Both the position numbers and the translations under genes were made by a program. Under the pieces are notes generated by a model, which was not told where the DNA came from, did not search any database, and saw only the letters and a list, made by a program, of their open reading frames with translations. This document shows positions 5,404 through 13,211 of a DNA stretch of 27,197 bases, piece after piece. The DNA lies in IMG/VR virus record IMGVR_UViG_3300046507_000741, positions 1-27,197 of that record. The stretch is one strand, 5' to 3'. Source of the DNA: a virus. Positions within the stretch are counted from its first letter, which is position 1, and each line of letters starts with the position of its first letter.

Positions 5404-7995
5404 CTAGGCCGCGTCTGCGGTCTCGCAGAGCCAGGAAGAGCCGGTCCACCGGACGTGCATCCACGCCCCGGCGGTCGGCGCCCAGGTCGTCAGACCGGCG
5501 ACGTGGCGCAGCGGATAGTTGGTCTCGGTGGACGACCCGACCACCCGCACCACCTTGGGCTGGGTGAAATCGAAGCTGGCGTTGTTGTTGTCAATCAGGA
5601 TCGTGAAGCTCAGACCCTTCCGCTCGGCCGCACCGACCGTGGACGAACGCATGTGGGTCAAGGTGTAGGCGGCAGCCAGCGCCAGGCGCATGACCTTGTA
5701 GGCCTGCCAGGCGATGCGGCGGCCGACGACGTCGCTGGCGGTCGTGATGACATCCTGACTGACGGTGACGGTCTCTTCGCCAATGAACGGCTCCAGATAG
5801 CCGGTCGAGCCGATCAGCGCCGAATGACCCTGCATGCCCGGCGCGGCGATGACGCCCGTGCTGGTGGTGACTTGGCCGGCGTGCACGGCGCGGACCAACT
5901 GGTTGTGGCAGTCGGCGTGGGTGCGGACCAGAGTCGCGTCTCGGATTTCGATGACCGGGGTCTGAGCGCCGTCGCCGCTAGTGTCCGCCCCGCCGATCGC
6001 CGATCGCTCGCCATAGGACTTGGTGGTGTCCAGGCCCCAGTTCTCGATCCGAACACCCAGCACCCGCAAGTTCCCGGCCGCGTAGTTGCAGGCGATAGCG
6101 TTCTCTTGCGTGTTGGAGATCGTGCCCCGCACCTCGGCCGAGAAGAACGGGTGAACGCCCCAGCGAGCCCCGTCTATCACCGCGTCCACCGTGGCGTAGA
6201 GCCCCCCCGTGCTGACGGCCGAACCGGACGCGTGGCGCACCTCGCCCTGGAAGCGGTGATAGACCAGCGCGCCGACCGAGTAGTCGACGATGGTCTGTAT
6301 GGCCGACCGGACGAAGATCCCCTCGACCGTGATCGGCGTCGTCGCCGTTCCGCGCACCGAGCAATTGGCGATGTCGGCCTGAGGCGCCTTGATCTGCGGC
6401 TCGACCGCCAGGCCGTTGAGGGACTTGGTGACATGGACGTTCGTCATCGACACCCGGCCGGGCAAGTTCTCGACGTCGCCCATCTCGGCGTTGACCTGGA
6501 CCACGCCGTTGTCCATCGACAGGTTCGAGATGGCGACCGAGATATGCTTGGCCCCCGCCGCCCGCCTGGAATTAGCCCGGACGAACAGGTCTCCGACGTT
6601 GGTGCTGCTGAAGGCGGCGCTGTCCAACTTCATGTCGACGTTAGTGATTTTGACCTCTTCAGACTCCTCGATGTGGATGCCCGCCTCGGCCCAATTCAGG
6701 CCGTTGTAGCCGTCGATGTAGCAAGCCGTGCGGCTGGCGACGATCGGGTCGGTGTCGTTGATGTCGGTGTGCGCGGTGATGTGGTGCGAGCCGCCCTCGG
6801 CGTCGATGCCACGGAAGAACGACCGCCCCATGTAGTTGGCCCGCGCCGCGAAATAGTGCGCCTGATCGGTGTGGGCGACCCACTGCATGGGATAACCGCC
6901 GCGCGCGCGACAGTCGCGGAACGTCGTGGTCTCGCAGTTGCGGGCGTCGACCCCAGTGTGGATGGTGTCAATGACCAGGACGTTTTCGACCAGCACCTGT
7001 TCGTAGCCTTGGGCGACGATCAGGCGGCCATAGCCCTTGTTGGCCGACGAGCCGCCATGGGTCAGCTGATACTCGTACTGCGCCTGGTTGCCCGCGCGGT
7101 TGCCGTCCAGGATGCCGCCGCCGTGCAGGTGGAAGAACCTGTTGACCGTGGCTTGGGCGTCCGTCCCCGCGAAGTACATCAGGCAATAGTGCGTGTTGTC
7201 GGCCATCCGCAGCGTCGCGCCGTTCAGGTCGAAGTCGACCCAGCCCCGCAGGGTGAACATCGCGTGCGACGGGCGGTCGACCCGGTCGGCCATGCCGCCG
7301 CTGTCGAACAGGTAGGTGGCCTTGCGCCGGCAGACGATGCTCAGCGCGTCAGGCGCGGCATAGGCCATGCGCTGCCAGGCCGACTTGTCGTTCGACGTTC
7401 CGTCGCCATAGGCACCGAACCATTCGGGGCGAAGGGTCTGACCGAGGGTGATCGTGAACGCGACCTTGTCGTCAGCCACGGCCAGGCGCGTCGCGCCGTC
7501 CGCCGCCCAGCCGCCGAAGATCGGATGGTGACCCGCGTCGATCTGACCGGTGATCGTGATGCGAACCGGGTTCGCACGGAGGAGGAGACCGCCCGGCAAG
7601 ACTTTCAAGGGCGCGGCCAGGGTTAGGTCAGACCCAATCTTGTGTGGCCGGGTGATCAGCAGGGTCGTTCCGGCGGCCACCGCAGCCGCATCGGCAGCCG
7701 CGAGGGCGGCCCGATCGTCAGCCACGCCATCCCCGACGGCGCCATGCGCCAGGGGCGTTACATAACCCGCCGACCCGCGCGCGGCATAGGACTCCAGCAC
7801 GGCCGGACACGGCACCAGAACCGTGCCGCCGCCCGCCACGGGCAACGGGTAGAGGCCATCTCCACCCGGTCCGCCCGTCGGGGCGCCGACCGACCAGGCA
7901 TAGTAGCCCGTCACCGCCGTATCGATCTTGTCGACCAGGCTCGCGCCCGCCTCGACCAGCTGGGGCAAGGTCATGCCATCGACGTCCAGCGGCAT
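5404..7995 (-). CDS. Tail spike, pectate-lyase-like beta-helix
   Basis: An 863-residue protein starting at the ATG that overlaps the preceding stop (ATGA at 7992-7995). An N-terminal connector (1-75) is followed by the pectate-lyase-3 entry motif HGAVGDGVADDRAAL (84-98) and, at about 175-215, a second similar one, EWFGAYGDGTSNDKSAWQRM. The middle is a long parallel beta-helix with Gly/Asn/Asp turns and ladder-like repeats. The C-terminal approximately 130 residues look like a separate trimerisation or chaperone domain. Proteins of this type are trimeric tail spikes that bind and often depolymerise capsule, exopolysaccharide or LPS. The active residues cannot be assigned from sequence. Together with the SGNH hydrolase it suggests a phage that must cross a decorated polysaccharide layer. 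One palindrome copy lies inside it (7559-7577). Confidence 0.8.
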   Translation of the reverse strand: MPLDVDGMTLPQLVEAGASLVDKIDTAVTGYYAWSVGAPTGGPGGDGLYPLPVAGGGTVLVPCPAVLESYAARGSAGYVTPLAHGAVGDGVADDRAALAAADAAAVAAGTTLLITRPHKIGSDLTLAAPLKVLPGGLLLRANPVRITITGQIDAGHHPIFGGWAADGATRLAVADDKVAFTITLGQTLRPEWFGAYGDGTSNDKSAWQRMAYAAPDALSIVCRRKATYLFDSGGMADRVDRPSHAMFTLRGWVDFDLNGATLRMADNTHYCLMYFAGTDAQATVNRFFHLHGGGILDGNRAGNQAQYEYQLTHGGSSANKGYGRLIVAQGYEQVLVENVLVIDTIHTGVDARNCETTTFRDCRARGGYPMQWVAHTDQAHYFAARANYMGRSFFRGIDAEGGSHHITAHTDINDTDPIVASRTACYIDGYNGLNWAEAGIHIEESEEVKITNVDMKLDSAAFSSTNVGDLFVRANSRRAAGAKHISVAISNLSMDNGVVQVNAEMGDVENLPGRVSMTNVHVTKSLNGLAVEPQIKAPQADIANCSVRGTATTPITVEGIFVRSAIQTIVDYSVGALVYHRFQGEVRHASGSAVSTGGLYATVDAVIDGARWGVHPFFSAEVRGTISNTQENAIACNYAAGNLRVLGVRIENWGLDTTKSYGERSAIGGADTSGDGAQTPVIEIRDATLVRTHADCHNQLVRAVHAGQVTTSTGVIAAPGMQGHSALIGSTGYLEPFIGEETVTVSQDVITTASDVVGRRIAWQAYKVMRLALAAAYTLTHMRSSTVGAAERKGLSFTILIDNNNASFDFTQPKVVRVVGSSTETNYPLRHVAGLTTWAPTAGAWMHVRWTGSSWLCETADAA
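7559..7577. repeat. Palindrome family copy, perfect 17-bp core
   Basis: TGCGAACC-G-GGTTCGCA at 7560-7576 matches the consensus exactly on both arms. It lies inside the tail spike gene, where it encodes A-N-P-V-R, the same reading frame as the terminase copy. Because other copies use another frame, conservation acts on DNA rather than on protein. Confidence 0.8.
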
Positions 7996-8417
7996 CAGAC
8001 GAACTCCGGCATCGCGGGCTCGGTCGGGTTCAGCGGATCGGCCTCCGTCGCGGGCCAGTCCAGCAACGCCTGCCGATAGCCGGTCAGCACGGTCTGCTGC
8101 TCGATCGACAGGGTGTCCCAGCGCAGGGGGTTGTTGACGATCGGGTCGACGCGGTCGCGGAGCAGAACGTCGCGCCGCACACGCAGCCGCACCTTGGCCA
8201 TGGCGACTTCGCGCGCCGCGATGATTTCGGGCGGGATCGGGACAAGCCTGCTGTTCTCGACGAAGTGGGTGGCGTCCCAGTCCACGCGAAAGGTGTCGAC
8301 CTCGACATAGGGCTCGAACCACGCCCAAGGCGACGGTCGGGAGCGAAGTTTGCGAGTCCCGGTGATCGCGCCGCTGAACGGGTGACCTGGGGCGTTGGCG
8401 AAGGTCACGACAATCAT
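7995..8417 (-). CDS. Phage tail assembly chaperone-like protein
   Basis: A 140-residue protein. The ATG at 8417 overlaps the stop of the J-like gene (ATGA) and is preferred over the in-frame ATG four codons earlier. The N-terminus is beta-rich with a W-x-W-F motif; residues about 75-125 resemble the tail_APC domain found in small proteins next to tail fibre genes (RRDVLLRDRVDPIVNNP, then TGYRQALLDWP). Such proteins assist folding or attachment of the neighbouring fibre or spike, here the tail spike that starts in the overlapping ATGA. The domain call is by pattern and the chaperone role by family. Confidence 0.65.
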   Translation of the reverse strand: MIVVTFANAPGHPFSGAITGTRKLRSRPSPWAWFEPYVEVDTFRVDWDATHFVENSRLVPIPPEIIAAREVAMAKVRLRVRRDVLLRDRVDPIVNNPLRWDTLSIEQQTVLTGYRQALLDWPATEADPLNPTEPAMPEFV

Positions 8418-11400
8418 TTGTAGAACCACTCCGTGAAGAGGTTTCGGTAGGTGTAGTAGTCGTCGGGCTTGGTGTTCCCGATCAGGGTCACCGTGCAGGG
8501 ACCCGCCGGAACTTCGAGCGCGCCGGTGATGGCCAGGACCGAGGTCGCGACCACGCCGCCGGCCTCGTTGAGGTTCACCTGGGTTCCGTTGATCAGCAGC
8601 CGAAGCCGCGACTGGTGGTAGGACGGGCCGTTGCCGCCGCCGTCCAGGAAGGCCACGTCGCCCTCGGCGCGAACCCGGGCCGGGTCATCCAGGTCGAATT
8701 CCTGTTCGAACAGCGTGACATCCGACCCGGTCCCATAGACCGTGCTCGATGCGCCGCTGATCTCATTGTCCGAGACGTTGTGGTCGGCGATCCGGCTGGT
8801 GGTCACGCCACCGACCCGCAGGTGAACGGTGTCGATCGAGTCGGCGATGATCTTTTGCGCATACAGGTCCGCGCCGAAGGTCCAGCGATCGTTGGGCTCG
8901 TCGTAGGTCAGCAGGTAGACCGGGCTGGAACCGTCCAGGCGCACGAAGCGGTAGTAGTCAGCGATGAAGTTGACCGCGCTCGTCTCGGTGACCCCGTCGA
9001 CCGTGATCTCCATCCCGCCGATGGCCTTGAGCGTGCCACCGACCAGCGACTGGACGCTAAGCGCCCACCGACCGTAGGCGCCGTCGATGGCCTCCTTCAG
9101 TTCGGTGACCGAGACCGTCCCGTCGCCTAGGGTCGACTCCACGTACTCGATGAACGACCCGAGGGTGTGGCCGCTAGTCGCCAGGACGACGGAGGCGGCC
9201 ATGATCCAGGCCGTACCGGCGCCGTTCTTGGCGCCCAGCAGGGTCAGGAGGCCAGCATAGGCTTCGTTCGCCTCGATCCTCTGCTCGATCTCTTGCGTGA
9301 GCACCGTGCCGATCGGCACGCCGTCCAGATAGGTGCTGGCGTCGATATAGGCCCGAGCCAGAGCACCGCGGAGGATTTCCGCAAGAATCTGTTCGGCGTT
9401 GGTGGCCAGGTCGGAAATAACTTGTGCCGCCGGCACCTCATGGACGTGGGCGGTGTCGTTCGCGGTGTGATCGCCGGTGACGTCCGCGCCATCCTCGGGC
9501 CGTTGGCCGTCGTCGTCCTGCACGCCGCTCCAGGGGACGCTGGTCGCGCCGCTGGCCGTTGAAGCGCCGGTGTTCACCAGGGTCCAGTCCGAGGCTTCGA
9601 CCTCGCGCGAGGGGTCGGCCAGGGGCACCAGGCGGGCTTCCAGCGCTGACGAAGCGGCCACGCCGTTGGTGGTGATCAAGACGCCGCGATCGATCTCCTC
9701 GCGGCCCGTGACGGCGGTCGGCGTGACATCCGCCTCGCCGGCCGCCCGGACCTCCAGGCGAACGCCCAGGACGGCCGGATCGACCGGCGTCGCCCACTCC
9801 CCCTTGATGGCGGGCGCGGACGAGCCGTCTTCACCGACCAGCGACACGGTCGACACAACGGCTCCCGGCAAGCCCAGAGGCCCCGGCCGCGCCGCTTCGG
9901 GCGGTGGCGGCGTTCCCGGGACCAGCTCGTCGACCGCCGCGTTCCACGTGAACCCGCTGGCGGCGATCTCACGCAGCGCCAGGGTCCGGCGCCAGGACGG
10001 CGCGCGAGACCAAGCCTCGACGCGGTAGACCACCCGGCCACCACCATGACGGCGGTCGGACGTCCAACCGATCCAGTCGCCCTCCTCCAACCCCGAGAAG
10101 CGCGGGCCCAGGACGATAGTGGACCGGCGCTCCATGCGCCCCAGCCGGCGCTCGATCTCCGCGCAGCGCTGGGCCTGGGTGCCAGAGGTGACCAGGGACA
10201 GAGTCAGCGGGCTCTCACGCGGTCCGTGGTCGTCCTGGATGTCCAGGATGGAGCGGCGGATCGGGGCCGCATGATCGCTCCAGCCCTGGGTCGGCTCGAT
10301 GTAGCGTCCGACCACGCTGTTGACGCGCTGCGTGTCGGGCAGGAAGCGGTCGAAGGTGGCCTTCTCGCCGACAACCAGGTCCAGGTCGGTGATTTCCACC
10401 ACCGTGCTCTTGGCCTGCCCCGGCTCGACCTCCACCCCGCCCTCGCGCTGGACGATCACGCCGGCCATGGCGGCGGCGAAGTACTCCTCCACCGTGTCGC
10501 AGGTCTCATCGGCCCGGATCACCCCGCCGACGCGATAGCGCGGCTCGGTCCCGCCGGCCTTCAAGGCCACGGCCTCGTCGCAGACGTTGGCGGCGGCGAA
10601 GACGCGCTCCGGCGGGGCCTCGACGGCGGTCAGGCCGCGCCCGACCAGCAGGTGCTGGGGCTGGTCGACCTGGTCCAGCGCATAAACGCCCCGGACCCAG
10701 TTGTAACGGCAGATCGCCGCGTTCTCCGTCCAGCTCCAAGTCGCCGGGGCGTTCCAACGATGTGTGCCGTCCGGATCGCCACCGGGCACGGTGTTGTCCA
10801 GGCGCGGGTCGTAGCAGCGCTTTCCCCGCACCACGAACTTCACCGAGGGCCGCCCCTGCGGCCAGACCTTGGAGTCGGCCTTGTACGAGAACCAGGCCTT
10901 GGCCACGCCCCTTGCGCGGTCCAGATCCCCGAAGCCGGCGGCGGCGAAGCGGGCCGGCGGCGCGACGTCTTCGTCGGCGTTGACGAACTCGATGTCGAGG
11001 CAGTCGTTGAACCCGGCTTGCAAGCCGTTGCCGGCGAACGGGTAGTACGTGCTGTCGATGTAGTAGCCTTCCAGTGCGTCGAGCACGTGGTCAGCCAAAG
11101 CCATCTCCAGGCATTCCCAGTCGGTGCCGTACTCGCCGCCGTAGTTGCAGGCCGACATCAGCGAACCGCCAGTGCAGGCCCGACCGAAAACCACCTCGCG
11201 AGGGCCTTCGCCGACGCTGATCGTCGTGACGCTGGCTTGGCGCTCCTGGGCCTTCTGCTTGGATTTCGTCAGCTTGGAGAGGGCATAGGCCCCCGCCATC
11301 TGAAGGGCCGTGGTGATCACGAATGTCGCGATCGTCGCAGCCGTCCCGGTCAAACCGATGGCGACGACGATGGAAGCGCTGATCGGGTCGGCCTTGGCCT

Positions 11401-11479
11401 GTGCGGGGGTCCAGAAGAGCGCCGAGGCGCAGACGCTGGCCGCGAGCCAGCGCCGCAAGGACATCGAGGCGCGCGCCAT
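8414..11479 (-). CDS. J-like central tail tip / host-specificity protein
   Basis: A 1021-residue protein at the lambda J position, directly after a K-like gene and overlapping it by ATGA. The N-terminus is unusual: residues 1-30 resemble a Sec signal peptide (Arg-rich, hydrophobic, AQAKA), and a second hydrophobic stretch spans about 35-66. The following 500 residues fit the phage-tail_3/gp27-like hub region of J homologues, including Cys-containing segments and a WIGWTSDRRHGGGRV stretch. The C-terminal part (about 640-800) has the DxSTYLDG and collagen-free helical segments common in J-type proteins, then a beta-rich tip. It should form the central fibre that contacts the host receptor and helps eject DNA. 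Confidence 0.8.
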   Translation of the reverse strand: MARASMSLRRWLAASVCASALFWTPAQAKADPISASIVVAIGLTGTAATIATFVITTALQMAGAYALSKLTKSKQKAQERQASVTTISVGEGPREVVFGRACTGGSLMSACNYGGEYGTDWECLEMALADHVLDALEGYYIDSTYYPFAGNGLQAGFNDCLDIEFVNADEDVAPPARFAAAGFGDLDRARGVAKAWFSYKADSKVWPQGRPSVKFVVRGKRCYDPRLDNTVPGGDPDGTHRWNAPATWSWTENAAICRYNWVRGVYALDQVDQPQHLLVGRGLTAVEAPPERVFAAANVCDEAVALKAGGTEPRYRVGGVIRADETCDTVEEYFAAAMAGVIVQREGGVEVEPGQAKSTVVEITDLDLVVGEKATFDRFLPDTQRVNSVVGRYIEPTQGWSDHAAPIRRSILDIQDDHGPRESPLTLSLVTSGTQAQRCAEIERRLGRMERRSTIVLGPRFSGLEEGDWIGWTSDRRHGGGRVVYRVEAWSRAPSWRRTLALREIAASGFTWNAAVDELVPGTPPPPEAARPGPLGLPGAVVSTVSLVGEDGSSAPAIKGEWATPVDPAVLGVRLEVRAAGEADVTPTAVTGREEIDRGVLITTNGVAASSALEARLVPLADPSREVEASDWTLVNTGASTASGATSVPWSGVQDDDGQRPEDGADVTGDHTANDTAHVHEVPAAQVISDLATNAEQILAEILRGALARAYIDASTYLDGVPIGTVLTQEIEQRIEANEAYAGLLTLLGAKNGAGTAWIMAASVVLATSGHTLGSFIEYVESTLGDGTVSVTELKEAIDGAYGRWALSVQSLVGGTLKAIGGMEITVDGVTETSAVNFIADYYRFVRLDGSSPVYLLTYDEPNDRWTFGADLYAQKIIADSIDTVHLRVGGVTTSRIADHNVSDNEISGASSTVYGTGSDVTLFEQEFDLDDPARVRAEGDVAFLDGGGNGPSYHQSRLRLLINGTQVNLNEAGGVVATSVLAITGALEVPAGPCTVTLIGNTKPDDYYTYRNLFTEWFYK

Positions 11480-11886
11480 CAGACGGCGCTCCAGGACCGC
11501 AGCATGACCGAGCGAGGCAGGCGGATCAGACCGTGCTCGCCGGGGCCGACCAGGGTTTCGCCCTCGATGACCATGACGGCCAAGCCGGTCGCGGTCCGCA
11601 CCAAGCCGCCGTCGCCCCGGGCGGCCCGCGCGGGGGCGATCGGCGTCAGGACGGTGTCGACAGCCGACTCGAGTCCGCCCAGGCGCTTGAGAACGCGCAG
11701 CGCGCCGCGCGGCGAGGTCCAGTCAGGCAGCGCGGCCAGGCGGTCCACGCCGGTCTGCGCCAGCACCGCGCCGCCGAAGAAGCTGATGCAGTCATTCGCG
11801 CGCTTGCCCCATGCGAACCCGGTTCGCATCCGGGACTCGATGAACGCCACTAGCGCGTCGTGGTCACGCGCCTGATCACTCGACAT
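11479..11886 (-). CDS. DUF6950-like protein (K-like, NlpC/P60-related)
   Basis: A 135-residue protein started at the ATG at 11886, overlapping the upstream gene by 11 bp; a longer in-frame upstream extension is read out of the previous gene and is rejected. The motif FAWGKRANDCISFFGGAVL (residues 24-42, Cys33) is the characteristic DUF6950 signature, which resembles a short NlpC/P60 peptidase core. The lambda K protein at this position also has an NlpC/P60 domain. It likely sits in the tail tip and may act on peptidoglycan during entry, though a full Cys-His-His triad is not obvious here and it may be structural only. A perfect palindrome copy (11811-11829) encodes M-R-T-G-F-A inside this gene. 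Confidence 0.7.
   Translation of the reverse strand: MSSDQARDHDALVAFIESRMRTGFAWGKRANDCISFFGGAVLAQTGVDRLAALPDWTSPRGALRVLKRLGGLESAVDTVLTPIAPARAARGDGGLVRTATGLAVMVIEGETLVGPGEHGLIRLPRSVMLRSWSAV
11811..11829. repeat. Palindrome family copy, perfect 19 bp
   Basis: ATGCGAACC-C-GGTTCGCAT, arms of 9 bp with a single-base centre, inside the DUF6950-like gene. It is read as M-R-T-G-F-A, a different frame from the copies at 7559 and 23563. Confidence 0.85.
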
Positions 11887-12520
11887 AAGCCGCCAGCCCC
11901 GTGTGTTGGTAGAAATTGCTGACCAGGGCGTTCGGCACCGCCGACGCGGCGCGCTGGGGCGGCTTGCCACCCCAGTTCAGGGTGATTTCGCCGGCATAGG
12001 CGACTTGCTTGAAACCCCCGTCCGAGCCGACGATCAAGCGCTGGTCCGCGTCCGTGCGCATGCGGCCCGACCGCCGTCCCAAGCCGCGAACCGAGCCCTC
12101 GATGTTCAGCGTGATGGCCGACGTTCCGCCGATCTCATCCTCGATCGGCATCCGGTCGCAGCGGCCACGCAGCGCGACCTTCGCCGACAGCATGGTCGAG
12201 CCGGTCTGATCGAACAGCAGTTCGTACAGAACGGCTGGCGCGCCGCGCACCGACAGCGTGTCGACCAGGGCCAGGATGTTGGGATCGACGCCCGAGAGCG
12301 TCAGGGTCGCGCCTTGCTCGGCGGTGCCCAGCTGCCCTCCGGCGACCGAGGCCAGGCCCCGGTCGCCGATCGGTTGGAAGGTCTTGCCGTCCAGCTCCAG
12401 GACGTAATGGCCGCCCCAGACGCCCCACGGGCCCGTGGCAAGGTCCAAGTACAGCGCACCCACGGCCAAGGCCGTGCCGTCGTCCAGGGCGGCCTGGGTG
12501 GCTTCCGAATAGGTATGCAT
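11876..12520 (-). CDS. Minor tail protein (L-like position)
   Basis: A 214-residue protein. I choose the ATG at 12520 because GAGGG stands 9 nt upstream, overlapping the stop of the previous gene; the in-frame extension to 12610 is coding sequence of that neighbour. The sequence is beta-rich, with a W-G-V-W-G-G motif near residue 35 and an acidic IEDEIGG segment near 135, and ends in YVE. It lies between the tape-measure/distal-tail genes and the K-like gene, the place of lambda L. It probably forms part of the tail tip hub. No Cys cluster like the lambda L iron-sulfur site is visible. The family name is not certain. Confidence 0.6.
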   Translation of the reverse strand: MHTYSEATQAALDDGTALAVGALYLDLATGPWGVWGGHYVLELDGKTFQPIGDRGLASVAGGQLGTAEQGATLTLSGVDPNILALVDTLSVRGAPAVLYELLFDQTGSTMLSAKVALRGRCDRMPIEDEIGGTSAITLNIEGSVRGLGRRSGRMRTDADQRLIVGSDGGFKQVAYAGEITLNWGGKPPQRAASAVPNALVSNFYQHTGLAAYVE

Positions 12521-12530
12521 GGGACAGCCC

Positions 12531-13208
12531 TCAGGGCAGGAGTTGCTGCAGGGCCTTGATCTGGCCGGTGATCGCCGTCTGGCGGGTCTTGCCGCCCATC
12601 TGGGTTTCACCAGGGACCAGCTTCATCAGACAGTTGGGCCGATCGAGATTGGCCACGGCCCCAATCGGGACGAGGGTGGTGGGAAGCGGCGGCTCGACCG
12701 TGACCACCAGCTGACCCGCCCCATTGGCGACCAGCGGCGCGTCGACCGACCGCACCAGCGCGCGGCGCGCCTGACCGCTCGTCACCCACTCGAAGCCCAC
12801 ATAGTCGCCCCAGGTGAACACGAAGCCGGCCGGCAAGCCGGTGAGGGTGAGCACATCGCGCGTGCCGTTGACGGACCAGGTCGTGGCCTTGCCATCGAAG
12901 GCGCCGCCGCCGGCGCGGACCATCCCGCCCAGGCCGTCAGGATAGGCGCGAGGGTACGGCCGGGCTTGCTCACAGCCGAAGAACAGCCGGCCAGGGCCAC
13001 GCTGGGCCGAGACCCACGCGCGCCACTCGTCGGCCCGATCCTGACCAACCGTTGGCAAGGTCCAGTCAGCGCCCCAGAGCGGGAAGCCCGCCGTGATGCC
13101 GCCCAGCCGTCCGACGGCCTCCGGCGACAGGTAGTCGACGCGCTGGATCTCGAACGATTCTTTGATCACGCCCGCCAGGGGCATGGCGCGTGGGAAGATG
13201 ATCGCCAT
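12531..13208 (-). CDS. Minor/distal tail protein (M- or Dit-like position)
   Basis: A 225-residue beta-rich protein directly downstream of the tape-measure gene (stop-to-start gap 3 bp). Dit or M-type proteins that cap the tape measure and connect tube to tip are normally encoded here. Visible features are an N-terminal strand-rich region with WGADWTLP, several Gly-rich turns around residues 95-105, and a Gln/Lys-rich helical C-terminus. No enzymatic motif. The call rests mainly on gene order and size; sequence recognition is weak. Confidence 0.6.
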   Translation of the reverse strand: MAIIFPRAMPLAGVIKESFEIQRVDYLSPEAVGRLGGITAGFPLWGADWTLPTVGQDRADEWRAWVSAQRGPGRLFFGCEQARPYPRAYPDGLGGMVRAGGGAFDGKATTWSVNGTRDVLTLTGLPAGFVFTWGDYVGFEWVTSGQARRALVRSVDAPLVANGAGQLVVTVEPPLPTTLVPIGAVANLDRPNCLMKLVPGETQMGGKTRQTAITGQIKALQQLLP

Positions 13209-13211
13209 GCG

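Noticed and set aside
5392-7626. Long open frame on the plus strand opposite the tail spike
   Set aside because: Arg/Asp/Gly-rich translation without known motifs and no ribosome site; it mirrors high-GC codon use of the minus-strand gene.
8668-8690. GCGAACCCGGGCC sequence resembling the palindrome family
   Set aside because: Only one arm matches; the other arm is missing.
10046-11875. Long plus-strand frame opposite the J-like and DUF6950-like genes
   Set aside because: It crosses the boundary of two well-supported minus-strand genes and has the composition of an antisense shadow.
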